Below are positions 34,448 to 42,362 of a DNA stretch of 64,000 nucleotides, piece after piece. Source of the stretch: Variovorax sp. J22P240 (GTDB taxonomy: Bacteria; Pseudomonadota; Gammaproteobacteria; Burkholderiales; Burkholderiaceae_C); NCBI RefSeq assembly GCF_030316855.1, contig NZ_JASZYR010000001.1, positions 124,001 through 188,000 of the forward strand, read 5' to 3'. Below the pieces are notes generated by a model. The model was not told the origin of the DNA and did no database searches. It saw nothing but the letters and a program-made list of their open reading frames with translations. Position 1 is the stretch's first letter; each line of letters opens with the position of its first letter. Position numbers and translations under genes: made by a program.

Positions 34448-35158
34448 CTATGACTTCTGCGGTGAATCGTATTGCCGCGATTCTTCCTGCAGGCGTCGAA
34501 GCAACTCGGCCAGCGTCTTGCCGGGTTCATCGCGAAAGCGCTCGGGCAGAACTTCGATATGGTCGATGCGATCGATCCTGAACCCGCGAAAGTCCTGGCG
34601 GAGCTCGCACCAGGCGGAAAAGGTCCAGACCTTTCCCCAATAGAAACAGCCGAGCGGCCGGACGATGCGCTGGCTCGGGGCGCCATTGACGTCGCGGTAG
34701 TCCATGCGCAGCTTCTGGCGTGATTGCACGGCTTCACGCAAGGTCTGCAGGCGGGCGCGCGTCCCGTCGTCGAGCGCGTAGGCCGGCGCGTAGAGCGCAA
34801 GGCTTTCGGCCGAGATCCGCGCTGCCGGAGACAAAACCGACAGGATCTTGCATAGCGCAGTCTCGATGTCCCGCGCCATCGCGGGATCGACCCAGCTTTG
34901 CGCCATCCGCGCCGACGCCACCAGTGCCGCCGCTTCATCCTGCGTGAACATCAGCGGCGGTACGTCGAAGCCTGCGCCGATGCGATAGCCGACGCCGGCT
35001 TCGCCCTCGATGGGCACTCCCTGGCGCTGAAGGTCGGCCACGTCGCGGTACACCGTTCGATCCGACACCTCGAGGCGTTGCGCCAGGAAGGTGGCGGTCG
35101 TGAGTCGTCTCCCGCGAATGAGCTGGACGATCTGGAAGAGGCGGTCTGCGCGACGCAT
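34448..35158 (-). CDS. YafY/WYL-domain transcriptional regulator
   Basis: A 236-residue regulator with an N-terminal DeoR-type helix-turn-helix (MRRADRLFQIVQLIRGRRLT, LAQRLEVSDRTVYRDVADLQ, VPIEGEAGVGYRI) and a WYL domain (about residues 135-210: LRMDYRDVNGAPSQRIVRPLGCFYWGKVWTFSAWCE). WYL domains bind nucleic acid or nucleotide-like ligands and often control DNA-repair or defence genes. Its start lies only nine bases after the stop of the alkyltransferase-like gene on the same strand. It may therefore belong to the GyrI-like/alkyltransferase-like operon and control it. Confidence 0.92.
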   Translation of the reverse strand: MRRADRLFQIVQLIRGRRLTTATFLAQRLEVSDRTVYRDVADLQRQGVPIEGEAGVGYRIGAGFDVPPLMFTQDEAAALVASARMAQSWVDPAMARDIETALCKILSVLSPAARISAESLALYAPAYALDDGTRARLQTLREAVQSRQKLRMDYRDVNGAPSQRIVRPLGCFYWGKVWTFSAWCELRQDFRGFRIDRIDHIEVLPERFRDEPGKTLAELLRRLQEESRQYDSPQKS

Positions 35159-35167
35159 AAAGGGAGA

Positions 35168-35650
35168 TTAGCGCATGAGCTTCTTCTCGAAGTCCTCGAC
35201 GAAATATCGCCGTCCGCGCTGGACCACGGTGTGACCTTCGGATTCGAGCCGTTGCATGAGTTCATCGAGGCCGCCCGGATACTTGAGATTCAGCTCGCCG
35301 TTGGCTTTCAAGGTGCGCCAGTAGGGCGTGATATCTGCAACGCCGGCCTGCCGGTCTTCTTCGGCGGCCTGGGCCGCCATGCTCGCGAAGATGGCCGTTG
35401 TCACCGTGCAGCCGATCGTGGTGCCGTGCTGAAGGGCCAGTTGCTGTCCGATGCCGAAGACCGTGACCAGGCGACCTTCCGGCACGCGCTTCATCGCTTG
35501 GTCGACCTCGCGAGGGGAGGGCGTCACGATCGTCCCGTGTCCGTGGCGCTGCTGCATGCGCTCCGGAATCGGCTTGATGTCGGGCAGCGTGGGATAGCCG
35601 GCGAGCCTCTCTCGCCAGCTTTTGCCGTTCCTCGCGATGGCCGAACCCAT
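35168..35650 (-). CDS. MGMT-family (alkyltransferase-like) protein
   Basis: A 160-residue protein with the DNA-binding fold of O6-alkylguanine-DNA alkyltransferase: PSPREVDQAMKRVPEGRLVT, the helix GIGQQLALQHGT, then GCTVTTAIFASMAAQA, and TPYWRTLKANGELNLKYPGG. The usual PCHR active site is not kept; Cys81 in IGCTVTT takes the equivalent place, so direct alkyl transfer is doubtful. It may recognise damaged or modified guanine and signal to another pathway, as alkyltransferase-like proteins do. It is one base after the GyrI-like gene and nine before the WYL regulator. Confidence 0.8.
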   Translation of the reverse strand: MGSAIARNGKSWRERLAGYPTLPDIKPIPERMQQRHGHGTIVTPSPREVDQAMKRVPEGRLVTVFGIGQQLALQHGTTIGCTVTTAIFASMAAQAAEEDRQAGVADITPYWRTLKANGELNLKYPGGLDELMQRLESEGHTVVQRGRRYFVEDFEKKLMR

Positions 35651-35651
35651 G

Positions 35652-36119
35652 TCAATCCAATTCGACTCCGATGTGGATGGCGACCTGTTCCGGGCCGCTG
35701 TAGGCCTCGAAGTCGCTCCGGTAGCGGCGCTTGATTTCGGGGTGCTCCTCGAAATACTGCCAGATCGCCCTCCACACGGCGAGCACCATCTCCGGCATTT
35801 CGCCTTGCCCAGTAAAGACCAGGTAGTCGCCCCCCTCGATCCGGACCGCCGACGGCCCATCCGACACCGCGACGCCGGTTGTGATGTCGAACACTCCGTG
35901 CGTGTCTGCCGCGCAGGCGGAATAAACGCCGAAGAGCCGCATGTCGTTCATCCGGTGCGGCGTCTTTTCGTACACGCGCTCGTCGAAAAAGCGATCCCAC
36001 AGTGCACCGATCTGCGCAGCGCCGGGGTCGCTGTCGTTGCGATGAGTGGTTCGCCCGGAGACGCCAGCGACGTTGAAGGCGTCGACGCGTCGAAGTTGGG
36101 GTTGTGATTGAGTCTGCAT
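35652..36119 (-). CDS. GyrI-like / effector-binding-domain protein
   Basis: A 155-residue protein with the single GyrI-like small-molecule-binding domain: VDAFNVAGVSGRTTH at the start, IGALWDRFFDE, HGVFDITTGVAV, YLVFTGQGEMPEMVLAVWRAIWQYF, and the closing Glu-containing region VAIHIGVELD. There is no DNA-binding part, so it is not an AraC-type regulator by itself. Relatives bind lipophilic cations or hydrolyse small electrophiles. The ATG at 36119 has GGAG seven bases upstream and is preferred to one at 36131. It is followed at one base by the MGMT-family gene. Confidence 0.85.
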   Translation of the reverse strand: MQTQSQPQLRRVDAFNVAGVSGRTTHRNDSDPGAAQIGALWDRFFDERVYEKTPHRMNDMRLFGVYSACAADTHGVFDITTGVAVSDGPSAVRIEGGDYLVFTGQGEMPEMVLAVWRAIWQYFEEHPEIKRRYRSDFEAYSGPEQVAIHIGVELD

Positions 36120-36137
36120 GTGTCGCTCCATGTGAAA

Positions 36138-36587
36138 TCAGAGGGCGAGCGCCCGGGGACTGGCCTTCATCGCGCCGGCGATCAGGCGCATGTCGTGCTC
36201 GTTGACTTCAAATAATCCGAATCGGAACGTGTAGCCCCAGCGCCTCGGGTCTTCGACGAAGTCGAACCGGTCGATCAGGGGAAGGATCTGCGCCTCGCTC
36301 GCGACCGCATAGCGCACGTCGCGGCGCCACGGAACGAAGCCGTTGCCCATGTCCGCTTCGTAGGGCTCGTCGCCGTGCACAAGGCCAATCGAAACGAAGC
36401 TTTGAAGTTTGTCGGTGCCGCCCAACGCGGTGGCGGGCGAGTAGTAGGCGATGCGGTCGCCTGCGGCAATCCGCTTCAACGGCGCGAGCTTGCCGTGCCC
36501 GACCTGCATGAAGCCGCCTTCCGGGTTGTCACGCCCACGGCGGGCGTGCTCGGCACTGGCGACTGCGATCCAATTTCTGCGGTTCAT
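36138..36587 (-). CDS. EVE-domain protein
   Basis: A 149-residue EVE/PUA-like protein: [29 protein letters not shown], then [63 protein letters not shown] and [14 protein letters not shown] domains bind modified bases (5-methylcytosine derivatives in DNA or modified RNA). Two ATGs (36587, 36596) are possible. It starts a run of four minus-strand genes dealing with nucleic-acid modification and ligand sensing. Confidence 0.88.
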   Translation of the reverse strand: MNRRNWIAVASAEHARRGRDNPEGGFMQVGHGKLAPLKRIAAGDRIAYYSPATALGGTDKLQSFVSIGLVHGDEPYEADMGNGFVPWRRDVRYAVASEAQILPLIDRFDFVEDPRRWGYTFRFGLFEVNEHDMRLIAGAMKASPRALAL

Positions 36588-36599
36588 GCCCGCCATGCT

Positions 36600-36785
36600 G
36601 CGCGAGCCCTACTGACAGCGTCCTGTCAGCAGCGATGTGGCTCGCCCCCAGGTTGGCTCACTTCGTGTAGCTGCCCACCCCCTGCCGGGGGCAACACCAG
36701 CGGCCCGGCAAAGCCGGTACCGCGGCGTTTCACCAACGGGCCTGGCTTCGCCAGGGTCGTCCTCGGCCGGCTAAACGAAGGGGAC
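36600..36785. repeat. Hairpin-rich intergenic element, probable dispersed repeat
   Basis: No gene is seen. The segment carries CTGACAG-CGTC-CTGTCAG (36612-36629), a CCCCC/GGGGG stem near 36690-36705, a CGGC/GCCG stem and CCTGGC-TTCG-CCAGG near 36741-36756. The text CCCCAGGTTGGCTCACTTCG is reminiscent of intergenic repeats I associate with Variovorax-like genomes. It lies between the EVE gene and phoH, and the hairpins may also act as terminators. Confidence 0.5.
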
Positions 36786-38530
36786 TAAAGGACTTCGCTG
36801 GCGAAATCGGCTAGGCGCGAGCGCTCGCCGCGTGCAAGGGTGATATGGCCGCTGTGCGGCCAGCCCTTGAACTTGTCGACCGCGAAGGTCAGGCCGGACG
36901 AGCCCTCGGTGAGGTAAGGCGTATCGATCTGCGCCAGGTTGCCCATGCAGATGATCTTGGTGCCCGGACCCGCGCGCGTGACCAACGTCTTCATCTGCTT
37001 GGGCGTCAGGTTCTGCGCTTCGTCGATGATCACGTACTTGTTGAGGAAGGTGCGCCCGCGCATGAAGTTCATGCTCTTGATCTTGATCTTGCTGCGGATC
37101 AACTCGTTGGTCGCCGCCCGTCCCCATTCGCCTGCGCCGCCGCTGTCGCCTTTGGCGAGGAATTCGAGGTTGTCGTCGAGCGCGCCCATCCAGGGGCCCA
37201 TCTTTTCCTCTTCCGTGCCGGGCAGGAAGCCGATGTCCTCGCCGACGCTCACGGTGGCACGGGTCATGATGATCTCGGTGTAGCGACGGTCGTCGAGTAC
37301 CTGTGTCAGGCCCGAGGCCAGCGCCATCAGCGTCTTGCCGGTCCCGGCGGTGCCGGTGAGCGTCACGAAGTCGACATCGGGGTCCATCAGCAGGTTCATC
37401 GCGAAGTTTTGTTCGCGGTTGCGCGTACTCACGCCCCAGACAGCGTTTTTGAGCGAACCGTAGTCCTTCAGCGTCTTGAGTACTGCCGTCTTGTCGCGGA
37501 TTTCGGTCACGCGCGCATACATGCTCGGCTCGCCGGGCGCCTCGAAATAGACGAACTGATTGATATAGAGGTTCGGCACGATCGGACCGCTGATCCGGTA
37601 GAAGGTGCTGCTGCCGCTCTGCCAGCTCTCGACCGTCTTGCTTTGGCGCGTCCAGAAATCAGCTGGCAGGGCGAGCGATCCGGAGTAGAGGAGGTCGCCG
37701 TCCTCGAGCGTTTTGTCGTTCTGGTAGTCGTCGGCGGCCAGGCCCAGCGCGCGCGCCTTGACGCGCATGTTGATGTCTTTGGACACCAGCACCACTTCCT
37801 GCTTCGGGCGGTCGGGCGCGTCCTTGGCGTAGAGGTCGCGCAGGGCCTGCACCACGCCCAGGATCTGGTTATCGGCCTTGCCTTGCGGCAGGCTGGTCGG
37901 CAGCGTGTAGTCGAGTGGCGCGGTCTGGAAGAACAGCTTGCCGCCGGCTTCGCGGTGACCGGTGGTGTCGAGCTTCAGGCCTTTGCCGATGTCCGCGCCT
38001 TGCGCCGCGGCGAGCGCATCGAGCGTGCGGCTGGTCTGGCGGCCGTTTCGCGCGACTTCCGTCGTGCCCTTTTTGTGGCCATCGAGTTCTTCCAGCACGA
38101 TCATCGGCAGGAAGATGTCGTGTTCCTCGAAACGGAACAGGCACATCGGGTCATGCAGCAGCACATTCGTGTCGAGGACGAAAAGCTTGGCCGGACCGTT
38201 GGATTTGCCGCGTTTGGCGCGCGGCGGGTTTTGCGGGGCAGCCACCGGCGCGCTCACACGAGTCTCGCCGCGGCGGCTGGGCGGCGCTTCGGGCACCGCT
38301 GGCGCGGGTGCTTTTGCCCTGGGCGCGACCGGCGCCTCGACAGCGCCGCCGGCTTCCGCGGCATGGCGGTCGAACAATTCGAGCGGTCGGGTCCCGTTCG
38401 ACCCGGCGTCTTCGGTACTGCGATCAGACGAGCGTCGGCCGCTTCTTCCGTGCGAAGAACGGGCGGGCGCGTCGTGCGCGTCCGGCGAAAGCAATGCGGC
38501 GCGTTTCGTGGGGGCGGGAGGCAGGGGCAT
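36785..38530 (-). CDS. PIN-PhoH fusion ATPase (PhoH2/YlaK-like)
   Basis: A 581-residue protein. An N-terminal extension of about 110 residues is rich in Pro, Ala, Arg and Ser. Then comes a PIN nuclease domain (KLFVLDTNVLLHDP, MIVLEELDGHKKG, VVLVSKDINMRVKA), a linker, and a PhoH ATPase domain with Walker A LTGTAGTGKTLMALA (about residues 390-404) and Walker B VIIDEAQNLTPKQMKTL, ending SSGLTFAVDKFKGW. PhoH2-type PIN-helicase fusions unwind and cleave RNA in a sequence-specific way. ATG 38530 is the most likely start. It stands alone between the repeat element and the bcp terminator. Confidence 0.92.
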   Translation of the reverse strand: MPLPPAPTKRAALLSPDAHDAPARSSHGRSGRRSSDRSTEDAGSNGTRPLELFDRHAAEAGGAVEAPVAPRAKAPAPAVPEAPPSRRGETRVSAPVAAPQNPPRAKRGKSNGPAKLFVLDTNVLLHDPMCLFRFEEHDIFLPMIVLEELDGHKKGTTEVARNGRQTSRTLDALAAAQGADIGKGLKLDTTGHREAGGKLFFQTAPLDYTLPTSLPQGKADNQILGVVQALRDLYAKDAPDRPKQEVVLVSKDINMRVKARALGLAADDYQNDKTLEDGDLLYSGSLALPADFWTRQSKTVESWQSGSSTFYRISGPIVPNLYINQFVYFEAPGEPSMYARVTEIRDKTAVLKTLKDYGSLKNAVWGVSTRNREQNFAMNLLMDPDVDFVTLTGTAGTGKTLMALASGLTQVLDDRRYTEIIMTRATVSVGEDIGFLPGTEEEKMGPWMGALDDNLEFLAKGDSGGAGEWGRAATNELIRSKIKIKSMNFMRGRTFLNKYVIIDEAQNLTPKQMKTLVTRAGPGTKIICMGNLAQIDTPYLTEGSSGLTFAVDKFKGWPHSGHITLARGERSRLADFASEVL

Positions 38531-38568
38531 GGATCGGTTCGCTCGCAAAAAAGAAGGGGCCAGAAAGC

Positions 38569-38599
38569 GAAAAAGCCGCCTGAAGACCAGGGCGGCTTT
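38569..38599 (-). terminator. Terminator after bcp
   Basis: On the minus strand AAAGCCGCC and GGCGGCTTTTT pair over nine bases with a ten-base loop and a T run. It lies 120 bases past the bcp stop and just before phoH. Confidence 0.82.
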
Positions 38600-38721
38600 G
38601 TTCGGTGGATGCGGTCGTGGAGCTCAACGGCATTGGGCCATTATGCACATCAGGTGTGTCGCATCCGGTGTTCGTTGCGCGTCACCAACGAGATTGCGCA
38701 AAACCTCACACACTTCACAGT

Positions 38722-39198
38722 TCAAGCAGCTTTTTTGAGTGCCTTGACAGCCTTCAGCACGTCGTCCACGTGGCCGGGCACCTTGAGGCCGCGCCATTCG
38801 GCCTTCAGGACGCCATCGGCGCCGATCAGGAACGTGCTGCGCTCGATGCCCTTGACCTTCTTGCCGTACATGATCTTGTTCTTGACCACGCCGAACATGT
38901 GGCACATCTTTTCTTCGGTGTCGGCGATCAGTTCGAAGGGGAGTTCGAGCTTGGCCTTGAATTCATCGTGCGACTTCATGTTGTCGCGAGAAACACCGAA
39001 TACGGTGGCGCCTGCCTTTTCGAAGTCCTTGTAGCGGTCTCGAAACTGCATCGCTTCCGTCGTGCAACCTGGCGTGTTGTCCTTGGGGTAGAAGTACATG
39101 ACCAGCACGTGGCCGAGATGCGAGGTGTTCGAGACCTTGAGACCGCCGGTGGCATTGGCGTCGAATTCGGGAATGGGTTTGTTGACAACGATCGCCAT
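38722..39198 (-). CDS. bcp: Thioredoxin-dependent peroxiredoxin (Bcp/PrxQ)
   Basis: A 158-residue peroxiredoxin: VLVMYFYPKDNTPGCTTEAM holds the peroxidatic Cys45, then FGVSRDNMKSHDEF and FELIADTEEKMCHMFGV, and RSTFLIGADGVLKAEW. The residue five after Cys45, where many PrxQ have the resolving Cys, is Met, so this is the form without that second Cys. It reduces alkyl peroxides and is distinct from AhpC at 24.9 kb. It is monocistronic with a clear terminator. Confidence 0.94.
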   Translation of the reverse strand: MAIVVNKPIPEFDANATGGLKVSNTSHLGHVLVMYFYPKDNTPGCTTEAMQFRDRYKDFEKAGATVFGVSRDNMKSHDEFKAKLELPFELIADTEEKMCHMFGVVKNKIMYGKKVKGIERSTFLIGADGVLKAEWRGLKVPGHVDDVLKAVKALKKAA

Positions 39199-39318
39199 GA
39201 AACTTGTTTTCTCCGTTTGATTCCATGCCCGATCCGGTCGGGTTCATGAAGGATTGGTCGTTGCTAACTGAGGGCGGGCCGCCGGTTCGCAACCCGCGAT
39301 TTTACCCCGAAATGCCTG

Positions 39319-39705
39319 CTACTGCCCAGCGTCCGGGCTCTCGACGAGCAGAGCGGCGACCACGTGACGGCCTTCGCTCGCAAGGATGTTGTAGGTGCGG
39401 CAGGCCGCAGGCGTGTCCATCGTCTCGACACCGGTACGCTGCGCCATCAGGGGCTGAAGCCAGGCCGGTTGCGGGAAACGGATGCGTGCGCCGCTGCCAA
39501 AGATGATCAGTTCCGCGCCCAGCGAGGCGAGTTGGGCGAAATGCTCCGCGCCGATTTCGTCGAAGCGGGAGCAATTCCACTCGACGCGCTCGCCGCGCGA
39601 GCCGACCACCACACTGGTTTCGACCCGTTCATTGTTGATGGCGACCCAGCCCGGGCCATGTGCCGTGAGTGTCTGGACGTCGGATTTGTCGGGCTGGAGC
39701 TTCAT
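39319..39705 (-). CDS. Mth938-like domain protein (DUF498)
   Basis: A 128-residue protein of the Mth938/AMMECR-type fold family: INNERVETSVVVGSRGERVEWN, LGAELIIFGSGARIRFP, and MDTPAACRTYNILASEGRHVVAALL. Members include a human complex I assembly factor (NDUFAF3); bacterial ones are uncharacterised. Start ATG 39705 is followed by the conserved MKLQPDKSD. It is divergent from the aminotransferase gene, with 66 bases between. Confidence 0.87.
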   Translation of the reverse strand: MKLQPDKSDVQTLTAHGPGWVAINNERVETSVVVGSRGERVEWNCSRFDEIGAEHFAQLASLGAELIIFGSGARIRFPQPAWLQPLMAQRTGVETMDTPAACRTYNILASEGRHVVAALLVESPDAGQ

Positions 39706-39771
39706 CTGGAGGGGGTGGGAACTGTGGTCAAATTATAGGTTTTCCCCTGCGCAGACCCCCTTGGAGGGACT

Positions 39772-40995
39772 TTGAAACCGCTCAAGAAATCGGCCAAGCT
39801 GGCCAACGTGCTCTACGACATCCGCGGCCCGATCATGGACGCCGCGAAGCAGATGGAGGAAGAGGGCCAGAAGATCATCAAGCTCAACATCGGCAATCTC
39901 GCCCTGTTCGGCTTCGATGCACCCGAAGAGGTCCAGCAGGACATGATCCGCAATCTGCCGGCGTCGGCGGGCTATTCGGACAGCAAGGGGATTTTCGCGG
40001 CGCGCAAGGCCGTGATGCACGAAACCCAGAAACAAGGTGTCGCGGGCGTCACGCTGGACGATATCTACCTCGGCAATGGCGCCAGCGAACTGATCGCGAT
40101 GGCCACCAACGCGCTGCTCAATGATGGTGACGAACTGCTGCTGCCGGCGCCTGACTATCCGCTGTGGACGGCAGTGGCGAGCCTGTCGGGCGGCAAACCG
40201 GTGCACTACCTGTGCGACGAGGACAACGGCTGGATGCCGAACCTCGACGACATCCGCGCCAAGCTTTCGCCCCGTACCAAGGGCATCGTCGTCATCAACC
40301 CCAACAACCCGACCGGCGCGCTGTATTCGGACGACCTGCTCAAGGGCATCGTCGCTATCGCGCGCGAGCACGGCCTGGTGATCTTCGCCGACGAGGTCTA
40401 CGACAAGGTGCTCTACGACGGCGTCAAGCACACCGCCATCGCCAGCCTCTCGAAGGACGTGCTCACGCTCACCTTCAATTCCTTGTCGAAGAGCTACCGC
40501 TCTTGTGGCTATCGCGCCGGATGGCTCGTCGTGTCCGGCGACAAGAAGATGGCGCGCGACTACATCGAGGGCTTGAACATGCTCTCGAACATGCGCTTGT
40601 GCGCCAACGTGCCGGGCCAGTGGGCGATCCAGACCGCGCTGGGCGGCTACCAGAGCATCAATGACCTGGTGGGTCCGGGCGGTCGACTGCGCAGGCAGCG
40701 CGACCTGGCCTACGAACTCATCACCGCGATTCCGGGCGTCAGTTGCGTCAAGCCCAGTGCGGCGCTCTACATGTTCCCGAAGCTCGACCCCAAGGTCTAT
40801 CCGATCGATGACGACCGGCAGTTCTTCCTCGAATTGCTCAAGGAGACCAAGGTGATGCTGGTGCAGGGCACCGGCTTCAACTGGTCGACGCCGGACCACT
40901 TCCGCATCGTGTTCCTTCCCCACGAAGAAGACCTGCGCGAGGCGGTTGCACGCATCGCCAGCTTCCTCGAACGCTACCGAAACCGGGTCGCCTGA
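39772..40995 (+). CDS. PLP-dependent alanine-type aminotransferase (AlaA/AlaC family)
   Basis: A fold-type I class I aminotransferase of 407 residues, beginning at TTG with GGAGGG three bases before. Motifs are IRGPIMDAAKQMEEEGQKII at the start, LGNGASELIAMA, PAPDYPLWTA, INPNNPTGALYS, ADEVYDKVLYD and the PLP Lys240 in NSLSKSYRSCGYRAGW. The closing GTGFNWSTPDHFRIVFLPHE has the substrate Arg. The family interconverts alanine and pyruvate, with glutamate as partner. It lies 44 bases ahead of hom-thrC, so it is plausibly in their operon. Confidence 0.93.
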   Translation: MKPLKKSAKLANVLYDIRGPIMDAAKQMEEEGQKIIKLNIGNLALFGFDAPEEVQQDMIRNLPASAGYSDSKGIFAARKAVMHETQKQGVAGVTLDDIYLGNGASELIAMATNALLNDGDELLLPAPDYPLWTAVASLSGGKPVHYLCDEDNGWMPNLDDIRAKLSPRTKGIVVINPNNPTGALYSDDLLKGIVAIAREHGLVIFADEVYDKVLYDGVKHTAIASLSKDVLTLTFNSLSKSYRSCGYRAGWLVVSGDKKMARDYIEGLNMLSNMRLCANVPGQWAIQTALGGYQSINDLVGPGGRLRRQRDLAYELITAIPGVSCVKPSAALYMFPKLDPKVYPIDDDRQFFLELLKETKVMLVQGTGFNWSTPDHFRIVFLPHEEDLREAVARIASFLERYRNRVA

Positions 40996-41039
40996 AGCCG
41001 CCGCGCGTTCAGATCCCATTGCTTTAGAAGACGAATCGA

Positions 41040-42362
41040 ATGAATCCCATCCAAGTTGGCCTGCTCGGCATCGGCACGGTCGGTAGCGGCACCTTCAAGG
41101 TGCTCCGGCGCAACCAGGAAGAAATCAAGCGCCGCGCGGGCCGCGGCATCGAGATCACGATGGTCGCCGATCTCGATACGGCGCGCGCCAGGGAGGTGGT
41201 CGGCGATAGCGTGCAGGTCGTCAACGACGCACGCGCCGTCATCGCCAATCCCGAGATCGACATCGTGGTCGAGCTGATCGGTGGCTATGGCATCGCCAAG
41301 CAGCTGGTGCTCGAGGCGATTGCCGCCGGCAAGCACGTGGTCACCGCCAACAAGGCGCTGCTCGCCGTGCACGGCACCGAAATCTTCGCGGCGGCGCACG
41401 CCCAGGGCGTCATGGTGGCCTTCGAAGCCGCGGTCGCAGGCGGCATCCCGATCATCAAGGCGCTGCGTGAAGGCCTCACGGCCAACAGCATCCAGTGGAT
41501 CGCCGGCATCATCAACGGCACCACCAACTTCATCCTGTCGGAGATGCGGGACAAGGGCCTCGACTTCGCCACGGTGCTGAAGGAGGCGCAACGCCTGGGC
41601 TACGCCGAAGCCGATCCGACGTTCGACATCGAAGGTGTCGATGCCGCGCACAAGGTCACTCTGATGAGCGCGATCGCCTTCGGCATCCCGGTGCAGTTCG
41701 ACAAGGCGCACATCGAGGGCATTACCAAGCTCGCCGCGCAGGACATCAAGTACGCCGAGCAGCTCGGCTACCGCATCAAGCTGCTGGGTGTGACCAAGCG
41801 CAAGGCGCAGGGCATCGAGCTGCGCGTGCATCCCGCGCTGGTGCCTTCCAAGCGGCTGCTCGCGAACGTCGAAGGGGCGATGAACGCGGTGGTGGTCAAC
41901 GGCGATGCCGTCGGCACCACGCTCTACTACGGAAAGGGCGCCGGCAGCGAGCCGACCGCCAGCGCGGTGATTGCCGACCTGGTCGACATCGCGCGCCTGC
42001 ACACGGCCGATGCGGCGCACCGCGTTCCGCACTTGGCCTTCCATCCCGACGCAATGAGCGACCTGAAGGTCCTGCCGATGGCCGAGGTGGTGACCAGCTA
42101 CTACCTGCGCCTGCGAGTGGCGGACGAGGCCGGCGTGCTCGCCAAGGTGACGGGCCTGCTCGCCAGCGCCGGCATCAGCATCGATGCCGTGCTGCAGCGG
42201 GAAGCCGACGAAGTGGGCGGCGAAGGCTCGACGCAGACCGACTTGATCATCCTCACGCACGACACGCGCGAAGGGACCCTGGACGACGCGCTCGCCCAAC
42301 TGCAGGCGCTGCCCACGGTGCTGGCGCCGATCGTGCGCATTCGCAAGGAAGAGCTGTCCTGA
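41040..42362 (+). CDS. hom: Homoserine dehydrogenase
   Basis: Hom reduces aspartate semialdehyde to homoserine for threonine and methionine. The 440-residue protein has the NAD(P) site VGLLGIGTVGSGTFKVL, TANKALLAVHG, EAAVAGGIPIIKALREGL, IAGIINGTTNFILSEM, EADPTFDIEGVDAAHKV and the Lys/Asp substrate residues in the central domain. The C-terminal ACT domain (YYLRLRVADEAGVLAKVTGLL) gives feedback by threonine in characterised enzymes. Its TGA overlaps the thrC ATG. Confidence 0.97.
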   Translation: MNPIQVGLLGIGTVGSGTFKVLRRNQEEIKRRAGRGIEITMVADLDTARAREVVGDSVQVVNDARAVIANPEIDIVVELIGGYGIAKQLVLEAIAAGKHVVTANKALLAVHGTEIFAAAHAQGVMVAFEAAVAGGIPIIKALREGLTANSIQWIAGIINGTTNFILSEMRDKGLDFATVLKEAQRLGYAEADPTFDIEGVDAAHKVTLMSAIAFGIPVQFDKAHIEGITKLAAQDIKYAEQLGYRIKLLGVTKRKAQGIELRVHPALVPSKRLLANVEGAMNAVVVNGDAVGTTLYYGKGAGSEPTASAVIADLVDIARLHTADAAHRVPHLAFHPDAMSDLKVLPMAEVVTSYYLRLRVADEAGVLAKVTGLLASAGISIDAVLQREADEVGGEGSTQTDLIILTHDTREGTLDDALAQLQALPTVLAPIVRIRKEELS

